Assembly: GCA_018873245.2 (NCBI GenBank)
Contig: JAEMBT020000008.1
Span: 9,082,238 to 9,146,237 of the forward strand
Direction of reading: 5' to 3'
DNA from: Archegozetes longisetosus
Taxonomy: Eukaryota; Arthropoda; Arachnida; Sarcoptiformes; Trhypochthoniidae
Length of the DNA stretch: 64,000 nucleotides
The translations under genes were made by a program, and so were the position numbers. Below are positions 46,854 through 57,219 of this stretch, one piece after another. Within the stretch, counting starts at the first letter, position 1; each line of letters opens with the position of its first letter. A model generated the notes under the pieces. That model worked only from the letters and a program-made list of their open reading frames with translations, was not told the origin of the DNA and ran no database searches.

Positions 46854-47921
46854 TTAACACAAAATTATATCTGAGCGTCTCACAATTTCAACTCTACATA
46901 TTGGACATCTACGCACTCTAGTAGAACATTGCTTACAAGTCACAATATGCTTACAGTTAAATCTAACAGAAACTTCTCTATCGAAGCAAATTTTACAATT
47001 TATTCTTTGCTGAATCTGATCCAATAATTGCCAAGACATATCAGAAGCTGAGTTAGAAGCGTTAGTAGGAGATAGAGACGACGACGACGATGACGAAGTA
47101 CCTGCCAACGATTCAAGTTGTTGTTGATGATGTCGATTTTTCGGATTTCGCAAACGCTCTTTCACATAAGGACAGTATGGGAAGAATAGCTTATGAATAT
47201 TATCCGGAGATGACTCCGGTTTCCAACCAGCGATACATGAACGACAATATGCACACTGGACGGTATCATTCAAAAGACAATAAAAGAAGCCTGATTTAGC
47301 AAGCAAAGCAGGTGATGGGCTTTCGTGAGGCCACTGACGAACCATAAACGATTCGATTCTATTATGTTCCTCGCGCATAAGTTTGAAAAATCTATCAGTA
47401 CATAAAACCATATTTGGCTGATCAGATCTCGGAATTTGTACCGGTGCACGGTAATAGGCTTCGATTGCGGGTAATTCATCCGTAAGAAATTCTCTTCCTC
47501 TTGACTCTTTAACTGGAGGATTTCGTAAATTGAAATTTTGCATAGCCGAGTCAAAAGAACTAGCAGCATCATAGCTAGACAATTGACTTGAAGAAATCAG
47601 TGGCATTGCTATCGTCGAAGGACCATTGTTAGAAGGCAATCGGTTAATCGATATATCGTATCCGTTTAAAAATTTACAATTCGGCGACAACGATCTATGC
47701 ATAAAGTATGGGTGACTATCTTCTGTCCATTCTGCAATTCTTATACCGCAACTAAAACATATTACTTCATCTCCGTTGGATGAGTAATAAAACCCTGCAC
47801 TCACCAGAGAATGATAGTCGAAATCTGTATTTGGCCAATTGGAAAATGTACTTTTTCGCACACTTTCATGTCTGAGCAATTCATGCCTCAAATATATTGA
47901 GGAATACATATGCGAACACAT
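46854..47921 (-). CDS. Inhibitor-of-apoptosis protein with two BIR domains and a RING finger, 355 aa
   Basis: Intact frame. BIR1 (about residues 12-82) shows CFSC-x6-W and H-x6-C (in FMHRSLSPNC). BIR2 (about 178-250) shows CAYC-x6-W and H-x6-C (in IHKLFFPYC). A Ser-rich linker leads to a C-terminal RING-HC: CKIC, CKH, CKQC and CPIC (about 308-345). This is the build of insect and baculovirus IAPs, which bind caspases or IAP antagonists and ubiquitinate them through the RING. It sits between the ATPase and the polymerase on the same strand and is therefore Polinton cargo, not a flanking host gene. It is one of the undamaged genes in an otherwise damaged element. Origin from the host genome or from another virus cannot be told here. 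Two shorter ORFs overlapping it are shadows. Confidence 0.93.
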   Translation of the reverse strand: MCSHMYSSIYLRHELLRHESVRKSTFSNWPNTDFDYHSLVSAGFYYSSNGDEVICFSCGIRIAEWTEDSHPYFMHRSLSPNCKFLNGYDISINRLPSNNGPSTIAMPLISSSQLSSYDAASSFDSAMQNFNLRNPPVKESRGREFLTDELPAIEAYYRAPVQIPRSDQPNMVLCTDRFFKLMREEHNRIESFMVRQWPHESPSPALLAKSGFFYCLLNDTVQCAYCRSCIAGWKPESSPDNIHKLFFPYCPYVKERLRNPKNRHHQQQLESLAGTSSSSSSSLSPTNASNSASDMSWQLLDQIQQRINCKICFDREVSVRFNCKHIVTCKQCSTRVRRCPICRVEIVRRSDIILC

Positions 47922-48067
47922 CTTAACTGACTCAATTCGATTTGACGAATGATGATAAAGATAATGATGATATCAGAAACACTATTAGTTTGCATAAAAT
48001 GCGCAAGAGCATTAATACAACAGTAATAAGAAAAGAAAATATTGAAGCAAAATTTAAGGGGCGCACA

Positions 48068-48108
48068 TATGCTCCTCTGGAGCATAATATATGCTCCTCC
48101 GGAGCATA
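48068..48108. promoter_or_regulatory. Two tandem dyads upstream of the IAP gene
   Basis: TATGCTCCTCTGGAGCATA (48068-48086) and TATGCTCCTCCGGAGCATA (48090-48108) are two 19-bp dyads with 8-bp arms, spaced 22 bp start to start, i.e. on similar helix faces. They lie in the 240-bp gap between the polymerase stop and the IAP start, 147 bp upstream of the latter. Outside them GGGGCGCA and TATGCCCC form a weaker outer dyad. This could be a protein-binding operator, a transcription end hairpin for the polymerase, or part of an IAP promoter. Confidence 0.45.
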
Positions 48109-48161
48109 CTAAAGATATGCCCCTATGCGGTTTAAAAAGTCCGCCCTTAGGGTGTATATCT

Positions 48162-48358
48162 TTATTCCGCTTCCTTATTCTCCTCCTTCTCCTTCTTATA
48201 TCCAAAAGGTAAAGTAGAGTAATCTTCTGGAATTATACGTCTTTTATCGTAAATAAATCTGTATTTTTTCTTGATTTGTTTCGTAATTAAATCTAGGAAT
48301 GGTGTAACTGTTATTAACTTTTGAGGAACTTCAATTTCAATTTTGCTTGTATTTTTTA

Positions 48359-48409
<51 letters not shown>

Positions 48410-51400
48410 AACTACTAAGACCTTCATCAATATTAGCGTCGTGACATGATGAATCAATTTCCAAATGATTTTTCTTATTCTGATATCCTACAGCATCTTC
48501 CATTAAAATCTTCATTGTTTCAAAGTTGACGACTTTCTCCGTCTCAAAATTTAACGATAGACCTTTTACTTTACAAAAATATTTACTTATTTTCTGATTA
48601 GGATAATATACTTCATAAGAATAATTTTTACATCCACACGAAGCAAATTTTCTAATGTAGGCGTTAGGTTCTTCTCTTGTTGCCAGTTCATTTGTTAATT
48701 CTCCAATGAACTGACCAGTTTCGGGAATATATTCTCCTGGTTTAGCAGTAAATATTACACTATCTGTATCATAGTAAAGTATACGGTTTTGAAGTGATTC
48801 CAGAATTTTATATAATTCCAGCCTTGCATAACTTGTTGTAAATGATGCAACTACAATACTAGAATGAGCTGTGGGTTCGATAAAAGAAGTTTCTTTCTCG
48901 TAATTCACTTGTAATGTTTCATCTGATATAATAAGTGCATCATTTACTATAACTGTACTATCTCCGAGTATCTTAAAAAATTCCTGTGGATCGGTTATAT
49001 ACTCAGTCTTACTCATTCCAGGCCTCTGACCAAATTTACCCCAGAATGAGTTCACAACTAATTTTCCAATCGATCTCATACCTGGATTCATTTCAATTCT
49101 ATTTTTTTCCAATTTTATACCTTCTTTCTCCTGGTACATTCTTATATATTCATCTTTACTGTCTTCGGACATATTTTCACTAGGCCATCCACTGGCTTCT
49201 ACTTTTAATTTAATGAATGTATTTATAAAATCCGTAAAAATGCCTGGTTCATTTTCTTTTTTGGGTAATAATATCGGAAAATCCCAAACTTCGTAAGCTT
49301 CAATCAGTTTATAATTTTTCTCAATTGCCTTTGTTAGCTCCATAGTTGTGTATGCTCCAACTAGTGCTCTTTGGTTAATATCGTGATCACAAGTTCCTGT
49401 ATTTAGTTGTTTTGCACATTCATAGCACAATGGAAATACAAGCCTATTTCTTATTCTACACGGTAAAACGGGAAAATATAAATCACTTGGCGGAAGAATT
49501 TTACAGAATATAAATCCATTATATTGACTTATATCATTTGTATTTATGTTCTCAGTTATTCTATTAGGATGACCCACTGGATATTTCTTGCGTTTAACAA
49601 CAAAGGGATATAGTGAAGTAACATCAAAATAATGTATCTTTTCTCCAATACTTTCATCAATTTCATGATATAACTTTGAGGCACAAGTCCGACCACCAAA
49701 AAAACTTTCGTGAGGATCCAAAGGAGGTCTTATTTTTCGATTTTTTAATTTTCTAATATGTTGACTATAGAAATTGCTTAGCTCTTTATTTGCTTTCATT
49801 TGAGAAGTGAACGCGCATTCCCATACTGATTGGATACTATAGCCTTCTTTTCGAATAAAATTTTCCCTTTCCATTGTATATTGATATAATTTATCCATTG
49901 ATTGCCCGTTCAATGGGTTACAAATAATAGATCTTTTGTTAGGAAAACATTCTAAGCATCCATGCCAACTACACCCGTAAAATTCATAAACTATTTTGGA
50001 TTCAATATTGATTCCATCCACATAAAATCGACCGATAGATTTTTCACGTTTGATTGAAATTTGCTCTTTCAGTTCAATATAATCTAGCCAGACTGAACCA
50101 ACATAGGACATTTTTCTCTTCGGCTCATATCCATTAGGTGGAATAATAGTTAATATGTTAGGTTTCAAAAACCTAGTTTTGAATACCTCCATACATGCTT
50201 GAGCAATAGTTATGCTTCTACTTAAAGGATCTAGACCGGATACCGACTTGAATAACTCTCGGAATATCATTATACAACGCATTAAAATATTCGTATCACT
50301 TCTACAATATTTTTCGATCTCTTCTTTCATGTTAAAAACCTTATTTTCTTGCTCAGAGTACCATTCGAAAAACTTTTTTCTCTCACTGGCACTCATGAAT
50401 TCGTGATCGTAAAATTTCGAATCAGGCCACCTTCCAATATAGTTTTGATTAGAAATAGTATTGAACAAATGAGGAAAGTATCCTTTTTCAAGTATATTTT
50501 CCAACCCGAATGTCTGAGGAAGCTTCTTGAGAGCCATCGGTAAAAAACTCAGACTATCGATAAATTTAAAACTTCCAAATCTCATTGTCAGTATTTTAGT
50601 TCCCTTTTTAATAACGCTTGGAATTATCCGGGTGTTCACACAATACTTAAGTATGAACTGACTATCATATCCGCGACTATTGTGGGCAATTACATAAACA
50701 GATATATCATCTTTGAAACCGGAATACTTTTTCCTATCTTTCAGATACGCTGAATAAGTACGGAAAAGAAAACGACTAAGGTCTTTCACAGTATTTTTTC
50801 CTCTAAATATGTATTCTTTCGCACCACAGAAACTACACCACTCTTCTCTTCTATCTCTTAAATCTGAACGCCAACATTTGTCGCAAACAACTTGAACAAT
50901 ACAAAGGTTTGGTTTATGAATATATTCATTTAACTTTTGTGAAATCTGAAGACTTTCAAAATCGTAAAATATGAATACTCGTTCTCTACTGTCTTCTTCT
51001 TGTAATTTATTAAAATCATTTGGGACTATAAAACAGTGATGATCTATATAAGGAACCATTACTTTACATATTTTGCACTTTCTTTTGCCGCATTCATGAC
51101 TTTTGCCGCGCACAATCTTTGAGCAACTATAGCATTTTCTTATCTCCGAGCAAACTTTTGTTTCATTTTTGTGCCTAAGAAAACATGTTTCACTTGCAAA
51201 TTCTCTATTATTTTATTTCTGTCTCAATGCACTTGTCACTTCCGAAACAATACTCGCACGTTTCAGAGCAATTATGATTTATTCTGCCAATATAACCTTT
51301 AAGACATTTTTTACAAAAATAGTCACATCTTAGAAACGATTTTATGCTCAATAACGCGTCGCAATGATTTTCAGATAAGAGAATAAAGATTTGCTTATCC

Positions 51401-52152
51401 GCATTAGGATGACCAACAAAATAGAAATTTTTAGGTGGAGTCATTACAATTAATTGATACTCTGGTGATAAAACTGACTGAAATTTTCCAAAATCTTCAT
51501 ATCGGATTCCGTCTTCCGAAACTGAAACATGAGCTTCTTCGCATAGCTTTAAAGCCAATTTGAATTGCTCTTTTCGGATATCAGAACGGACTCTTCTCCA
51601 TTCGATCCCTCTAACTTGATCAACATAAGCTTTAGATACAACAATCGCTCGAGCTGCACAATATCCATCTTTAGCAATAGTGATAACTTTCTTTGAATCA
51701 ATTCTCCAATGATCCAAATCATAAATGTTACTTTTTGAACGTCTACCCCCAATTCCTGTTGATCTCACATGAATAACATCTATTTCTATCATACCATAAA
51801 GCAAAAAATCTCTTCGAGACTGGGAAACTTTTATAATTTCATTCAAAAGTGATTCAGTTGTAAAATCACGAACTTTCCTGAAAGGGATATAAATATCATA
51901 ATCCAAATGATGATTTCTCAACGCAATTCTTATGTAATCATCTTCTTTAGCACCTCTTAAAATTTTATAAATTATATTAATTAGAGTTATTTCCAATTGA
52001 AACAAAACTTGATCAATAGAAATTTCGCCGCTTCCAATTATATAATCACATCTTACTTTCGAGTTATAAGTTTTAAGATTAAATCTCTTACTATATCCTT
52101 CTGTTTTATCTATTATTTCCCAATTTATTCTAAACTCTTTGTCTGAAGTCAT
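48162..52152 (-). pseudogene. Protein-primed DNA polymerase B (pPolB), frameshifted near 51210
   Basis: The N-terminal frame (52152-51208, 314 aa) carries the Polinton N-region with KDGYCAARAIVVSKAYVDQ and Cys/His pairs, ending ...CIETEIK then stop. The C-terminal frame is open from about 51212 to 48162 and continues the Cys-rich region (CYSC, HECGKRKCKIC). It then carries exonuclease motifs FIFYDFES, AHNSRGYDSQF and YCRSDTNIL, an endonuclease-like insertion (YEFYGCSWHGCLECFP), and polymerase motifs A (DVTSLYPF), B (VVNSFWGKFG) and C (YYDTDSVIF). The two frames differ by one base step in an A/T tract at about 51208-51220. The family replicates the element by protein priming. The active-site motifs are all intact, so the lesion is either a single indel, an assembly homopolymer error, or less likely a programmed shift. 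A poly-Ser run lies near the C-terminus. Confidence 0.9.
48361..48417. repeat. (CTA)n/(CCA)n microsatellite within the polymerase gene
   Basis: About thirteen CTA units on the plus strand, followed by CCA units, encode a run of Ser then Gly in the C-terminal region of the polymerase. The trinucleotide period keeps the frame. It lies downstream of the catalytic motifs, so length changes may be tolerated. Confidence 0.9.
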
Positions 52153-52258
52153 TTTAACAAATATTCAAGTGAGACAATCATTTTAAGTTTCAAGACATTT
52201 ATTCAAACGATCATACATGCGCAAAACAAAGTATAGCAGAAAGTAAAAAAAAGCAACA

Positions 52259-53526
52259 CTAGAGTTTTATTCGCTTAGCATTAGGCTCAAAGGTATTAGT
52301 ATTATATCCTCCTGGTCCCGAATTTTTTACGTCAGGAATCTCATGGCAATTTCCAGCATTTTTAATCCGTTCTTTCAGTTCAATCAATCCGAGAACGGCA
52401 TGTGCCGTTGATTTTGAGTTTTTTGCAAACAAAGAACTCTTTAGTGGTCTCAATCAATTGTTTCTCTTCTCCGCGAACACTTAACAGGCAAAAAGCTGAA
52501 TATTTGCTTCTAAGTGTTCGCGGAGAAGAGAAACAATTGATTGAGACCATTAAAGAGTTCTTTGTTTGCAAAAACTCAAAATAAAGTCATGAAAGTTGAT
52601 ATCGAAAGTGGTTGTCAGGGATGTATTACAAATTCGAACGTTGAGAACGAACACGACTGCAAACAAGAACCGGCAAAATTAATTGAAATGTATTTTGAGA
52701 AGGCCTGGAATAAACGTGAAATTATTGAAAAGAAATATTCTGAAATGTTTGTACATTTCATGAGGTTATTGAATGTAAGCGAAATCAGAAGCAAATATTC
52801 AGCTTTTTGCCTGTTGATTTCGCTTACATTCAATAACCTCATGAAATGTACAAACATTTCAGAATATTTCTTTTCAATAATTTCACGTTTATTCCAGGCC
52901 TTCTCAAAATACTTTTCAATTAATTTTGCCGGTTCTTGTTTGCAGTCGTGTTCGTTCTCAACGTTCGAATTTGTAATACATCCCTGACAACCACTTTCGA
53001 TATCAACTTTCATGACTTTAAAAATGCAAGCGGAATAAAGATATCGGATTAGATCTTCGAGCTTATCATTGTTAGCTTGTTGGAACTTCATGATAAACAA
53101 AAGTATTTTTGATCCACTTTTCAACGTAGAAATTCCACGCTCATCTAACAATATTCCAAACTTGACTTTTCTATCGATGACACTCACAATCATTTTACCA
53201 TCAATTTTTTCGGACACTTCGAAGCAAATGTATTTCTCTTCGCGTTCTCCGGGAACAATCTGTGTATGCGATTCATGTTCGATACAATGAATAAGCCAAT
53301 CAAACTGGGTTGAAGTAAGCGAAATAGTAATGGGACTAATATTTTCTCCTTTGAAAAGCTTCAAATCTAAACGAACGAAGAAAACAATTTTTTCATCAGG
53401 TACCTGCCAGCGAGTCCTCGTTACGTTTGCAAAGATTGATCTGCAATCATCTCTATGTGTAGGACTTATTTTGAGTGAAAACACTGTTTGATTCTCATTC
53501 ACTGAGTTTTTGTTAGTAGAATCCAT
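52259..53526 (-). pseudogene. Polinton gene of unknown function, scrambled by an internal inverted duplication
   Basis: The 5' part reads from ATG 53526 through about 52787 and contains VFFVRLDLKLFKGENISPIT, SLTSTQFDWLI and FGILLDERGISTL, faintly like PC4-type single-strand-binding folds (weak, unproven). It then has a Cys-containing region (ESGCQGC, ENEHDC). The 3' part (52482-52259) continues the same gene after the rearranged block and ends in FEPNAKRIKL. Between and across them, 52411-53020 consists of exactly two copies of one 305-bp gene segment arranged as two abutting hairpins, so no frame crosses the gene intact. The native 3' part also has one extra A (six versus five in the inverted copy) near 52424. 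Long plus-strand ORFs here are the inverted copy, not separate genes. Confidence 0.65.
52411..53020. repeat. Double hairpin: two abutting inverted repeats with exchanged loops
   Basis: Hairpin 1 has arms 52582-52786 and 52816-53020 (205 bp each, one substitution seen) and a 29-bp loop 52787-52815. Hairpin 2 has arms 52411-52482 and 52512-52582 and a 29-bp loop 52483-52511. The two loops are exact reverse complements of one another. With sense segments g1 (205 bp), g2 (29 bp) and g3 (71 bp), the minus-strand order is g1, g2, g1-inverted, g3-inverted, g2-inverted, g3. The total of 610 bp equals twice 305. Confidence 0.9.
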
Positions 53527-54400
53527 GGTTGTTACTCTTAGCTTTCATTCTCATGAATTATTGAATTAAGTTAAATGAATTGTCTTTAAATATGTAGAAT
53601 TTGATTTTGCGCATGTCTAATAGATGTATATTTATTATCAAAAAAACATCTAGATTTCAATTAAAATTTTTCTAATACATTTGAGGATAGGCAAATTATA
53701 ATAAAGTAGTAAATCATACAATCAAATACATTTCATTTCTATTTCTAATTAATAGATATGTAATTTTGAACAATAAAAAATCTAAAATTTAACATTTTTT
53801 CTTGTATTTCAGCATCGAATTGACATGACATTAAAAAATATTTTGCATATGACTAAACTTTTATTTTAAACAAGAAAAATAATAAATGATACATAAAATA
53901 ATCGGTTGACAATACAATTTTCAAAACCTGCTCGTCAGTTTATAAAAAAAAACTATATGCAAAAATCAAAAGAAAAAATAAGCAAATGAAACAAAATTAA
54001 AATCTGATAGAATAAATTTTAAAATAAGAGCAAAGTTTAAAAAAATCGTAAAATTAAAGAAAAAGATTTGAAAATCATATCTGATAATATATATTAAAAA
54101 TATTTGGTTTATGAATTCAAATGTTTAACATATATTTTACCCAAATATAACTATTGGTAACTAATATAAAAGAAACATCTATTCGGAAAAGAAAAATCAA
54201 ATGTAATAAAAAATTAAGTGTAATATCTAGTCATAAATGTAAGATAAAAGTAAAGACAAAGATTGAAAAATTCTAACATTTTAAAAAGTAGAATATTGAT
54301 TATTCATTCAAACATATAAAATAGAAAGTTGGTTTTGATTGTCAATCTTGTAAGTAATGCTTATGCTCTTTTCGACAATATTTCCTCATTCCTTTGATGT
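53527..54400. other. Non-coding AT-rich gap within the Polinton
   Basis: Very AT-rich DNA between the scrambled gene and the 3' end of the spliced gene, with no coding frame, hairpin or repeat recognised. It may hold the promoter of the former and the 3' UTR of the latter. Confidence 0.5.
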
Positions 54401-57219
54401 TTAGCCTTCTTTCAGTAATTGTTTAAGCGCTTTCTTCCTTTTTTCTAGCTCTTTGATTTGACGAATTATCTGTTCATTCTTGTCATTATTGCTATCAATT
54501 GAACATTTCTTGCTATACTTTGATGTACGACTTATCTCACTGCTTTTCTTAAGCTGTGATTCGTGCATATCACCGACATAAACGGAATTTCTCGGAGTAA
54601 TTTCATCAACAACACGGATCGGATAATCAGTAATATCCGCTAAAATACGGTAAATTTTTTATGAAAATTAAAATCACAATAATAAAATTACATTTATTGT
54701 TAAACTTACAGTTAACTCGAATTCCTGATCTCATGTTCATTAGACTTTCATCCATTTGAGTTTCATAAGTTCCTGGTATTAAAAAATTCTTTGAAAAGTT
54801 ATTTATATTTAAATTATATAATTTACTGGATTTACGAGGAGAATAAGCTGCAGTATCCACTTGTTCGCCAGAAAAGCTTTCAATTCCTCCTGAAATTTCA
54901 ATAAATCAAAAAATCGTATTTATAAACAAAATAATGAATTCTTATGAAAATATTTCTCAAACATACCGATTTTCTCAATAGATGATATGAGAATATCATT
55001 GCCATATTTAGATTCCTGTGATATTGACTGAATAGCGGTAGTTTGTTCAGCAATATCGATGATTGAGTTTCCAGTTAAATTATCTTGTTTGTTGGTGGTG
55101 TCATAAATTCTGAGGATATTCTGTGAATTATTGATTCCAGAAGACATCTCTTTCTCATCCTCTAAATTTCTTCTTTCGATATTTGAAATATCACCAAAAG
55201 TCCCAGCATTTGAAGTAAACGCATGAGAATCATATGGATCCACACTCTCAGTTACCTCTGTGATAATTGGTGTAATATCCGAGCATGAAATTGTATGCGG
55301 AGCTGGTTTTGAGTTGTTTTTATTAAACTCAATTGAGTTTCCAACTGGTAGCAAAAACTCGTTTTGTGACATAATTTCATCAGTTGATAAAATGATTTCT
55401 GTAGTCTTCAATTTCTTGGATTTATTTCCGCTCAGTGTACCAATAATAGGAGCAGGATTTGTCAGCATTCGGGAAATTGGTGAGTACATTATTTGGCTGA
55501 AAGAGTTTGTTTGTATTTGAAATTTTCCCGTTTTCATGAAGTCTATTAGGACTTTTTCGCTTCCCTGAAAATATAAATAGATTGTTCAATAAACTTTGAT
55601 AAAATTTGATAATATTTTATTTAGACTATCTGAGACATTCGAATCCTTTTTGGAGTAGGTTCTAGTGTTGATAATATCCGATTCCGGATAATCGGATCCC
55701 AAATCAATTAACGGTATGATTTTGTTTTCCTTATTAAACTTTGTATCATTTATGTTTCTTCTCTCAACAACATTGAGCTTCGCATTACAGGTCTGTTTTG
55801 CATCAAGTTCTGAATTAGCTGTAAATTTCGTAGAACTATATGAGTTAACTTCATAATCGCTGGGTATTTTTTAAAAACCTGCACCCGAAATATCGTTCGG
55901 GATTTTCGAACTATCATCCGAATCCTTTGCATGCTGCTTAAGTAGATGCTTAGCAGTAGGTTTAGATGAAAATTTCCTTTCTCTGTTCGTGATTTTGACT
56001 TTGGTGTTGAGCATAGGTCTTGTTTCAGGTGATTTTATCGACTGAGTTTGGTTATTATTCGGTGACTTGCAAAAGTCCCTAATTTCCGACCGCTTCTTAT
56101 TTAATTCTCTAGAAGCCTTTTCATACTCTTTGAGTATTTCCTCTTTACTCTATCAATTTAATTCGAAAAGTTTTTACAGTCAAACTCAAAATTCAAAAGA
56201 AAGTTTACTCAGTCTAATTAAATAATTACTTGACAATGAATTAAATCGTCACCAGTTTTATCATCAATCGAAACCATAAACAAGCATTTCTTAAATATAT
56301 TTAGCTCTTCCTCTTTTTTGGGATAATAGAATTCATCGTTTGTTTCAAACAAAGCTCTCATTTTCTCTGTATTAAAAGAGATATTGTATTGACAAATTTT
56401 TTTCTTTGAAAACATTTTCAGAACTACAAAAAATTGTTTTATGTAGTGATCCGAATTCTTTATTACTTTTCATTTTTCAAACTCTTTCGTATACTAATAG
56501 CATATCATTTAAAAATATTGAATTGCCGCTTTTATAAGGGTTGCTAAGCGACGCTTAGGGCTCACCTATAACTAAGCGCCAAATATACATTTGATCAAAT
56601 AATGTTAACTGAAGACAAACTCTTTCTTATACTTAGGGAACAGAATTATTAGAACCAACAATTAGTGTCAACGACGGGTAATCGTTTGCAAAACGTCGGG
56701 AAAACACTTGTTATCACACGGTAAATTGATTTTTAAAGAGTAGTATTCAAAATGTCCAAAGCTCATAGCTCTTGAAGCGTTCATCTGATACGCTTAAGAT
56801 TATATTTCTGAAAAATATTTACAAAGATCTTTGAAATGAGGTGTATATCATCATCTGTTCCAATAGGTCCACCGATGAACATCGGTGATATGCACATCAT
56901 TTCAAAGGTCTTTGCATATAGTTTTCAGAAATATAAATCTTAAGCATATCAGATAAACGTTTCAAGAGCTATGAACTTTTGAAAATTTGAATACCACTCT
57001 TTATAAAGGCTACAATTCGAGATATTTGAATGATATATTGTTATTATACAAAAAAATTGGGCCACTATAGTTTGAAGAAAAGTATAGAAAGAAAGAAAAC
57101 TTACCCGAATATTTCATATCTCTGATGTGCTTGTCCATAATGGACGCATAGCCTCTGGAGAGCGCATACTTAAAATAAAAAGATTTATGCTTTTCTACGT
57201 CTAACTGCCTCGAAGTCAT
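54401..57219 (-). pseudogene. Unrecognised spliced gene (6 exons) inside the Polinton, one in-frame TAA
   Basis: Proposed exons: 57219-57105, 56423-56230, 56149-55595, 55564-54967, 54889-54710, 54639-54401. Each junction has GT and AG, phases agree (1,0,0,1,1), and the total is 1881 nt (626 sense codons counting the interruption, ending TAA at 54401). The product would be hydrophilic: an N-terminus with FYFKYALSRGYASIMDKHIR, a second segment with NISFNTEKMRALFETNDEFY, a long Ser/Asn/Lys-rich middle, and a C-terminal coiled coil (QIIRQIKELEKRKKALKQLL). No family was recognised. A single TAA at 55871-55873 interrupts exon 3; it is also present in the mirrored copy at 63523-63525. Most Polinton genes lack introns, so a captured host gene is plausible. 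The exon model is inference from splice sites and coding continuity. Confidence 0.6.
56492..57050. repeat. Large foldback forming most of intron 1 of the spliced gene
   Basis: An imperfect inverted repeat centred near 56869. The right arm 56870-57050 pairs with 56731-56868 and, beyond a 190-bp interruption (56542-56730), with 56492-56541. Shared words include CTCATAGCTCTTGAA/TTCAAGAGCTATGA and AAAGAGTAGTATTCAAA. The 190-bp segment in the left arm looks like a later insertion, and contains its own dyad around CTAAGCGACGCTTAG. Confidence 0.7.

Noticed and set aside
48361-48417. CRISPR-like or coding repeat array
   Set aside because: A simple trinucleotide microsatellite without spacers.
52402-52987. 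Plus-strand ORFs (52402-52584 and 52541-52987) that look like real protein
   Set aside because: They are the inverted copy of the minus-strand Polinton gene created by the double hairpin, with no separate start region.
55852-55874. A micro-intron that would remove the TAA in exon 3 of the spliced gene
   Set aside because: A GT...AG pair exists around the stop, but the implied intron is about 19 bp, too short to be spliced, and it would leave the wrong phase.
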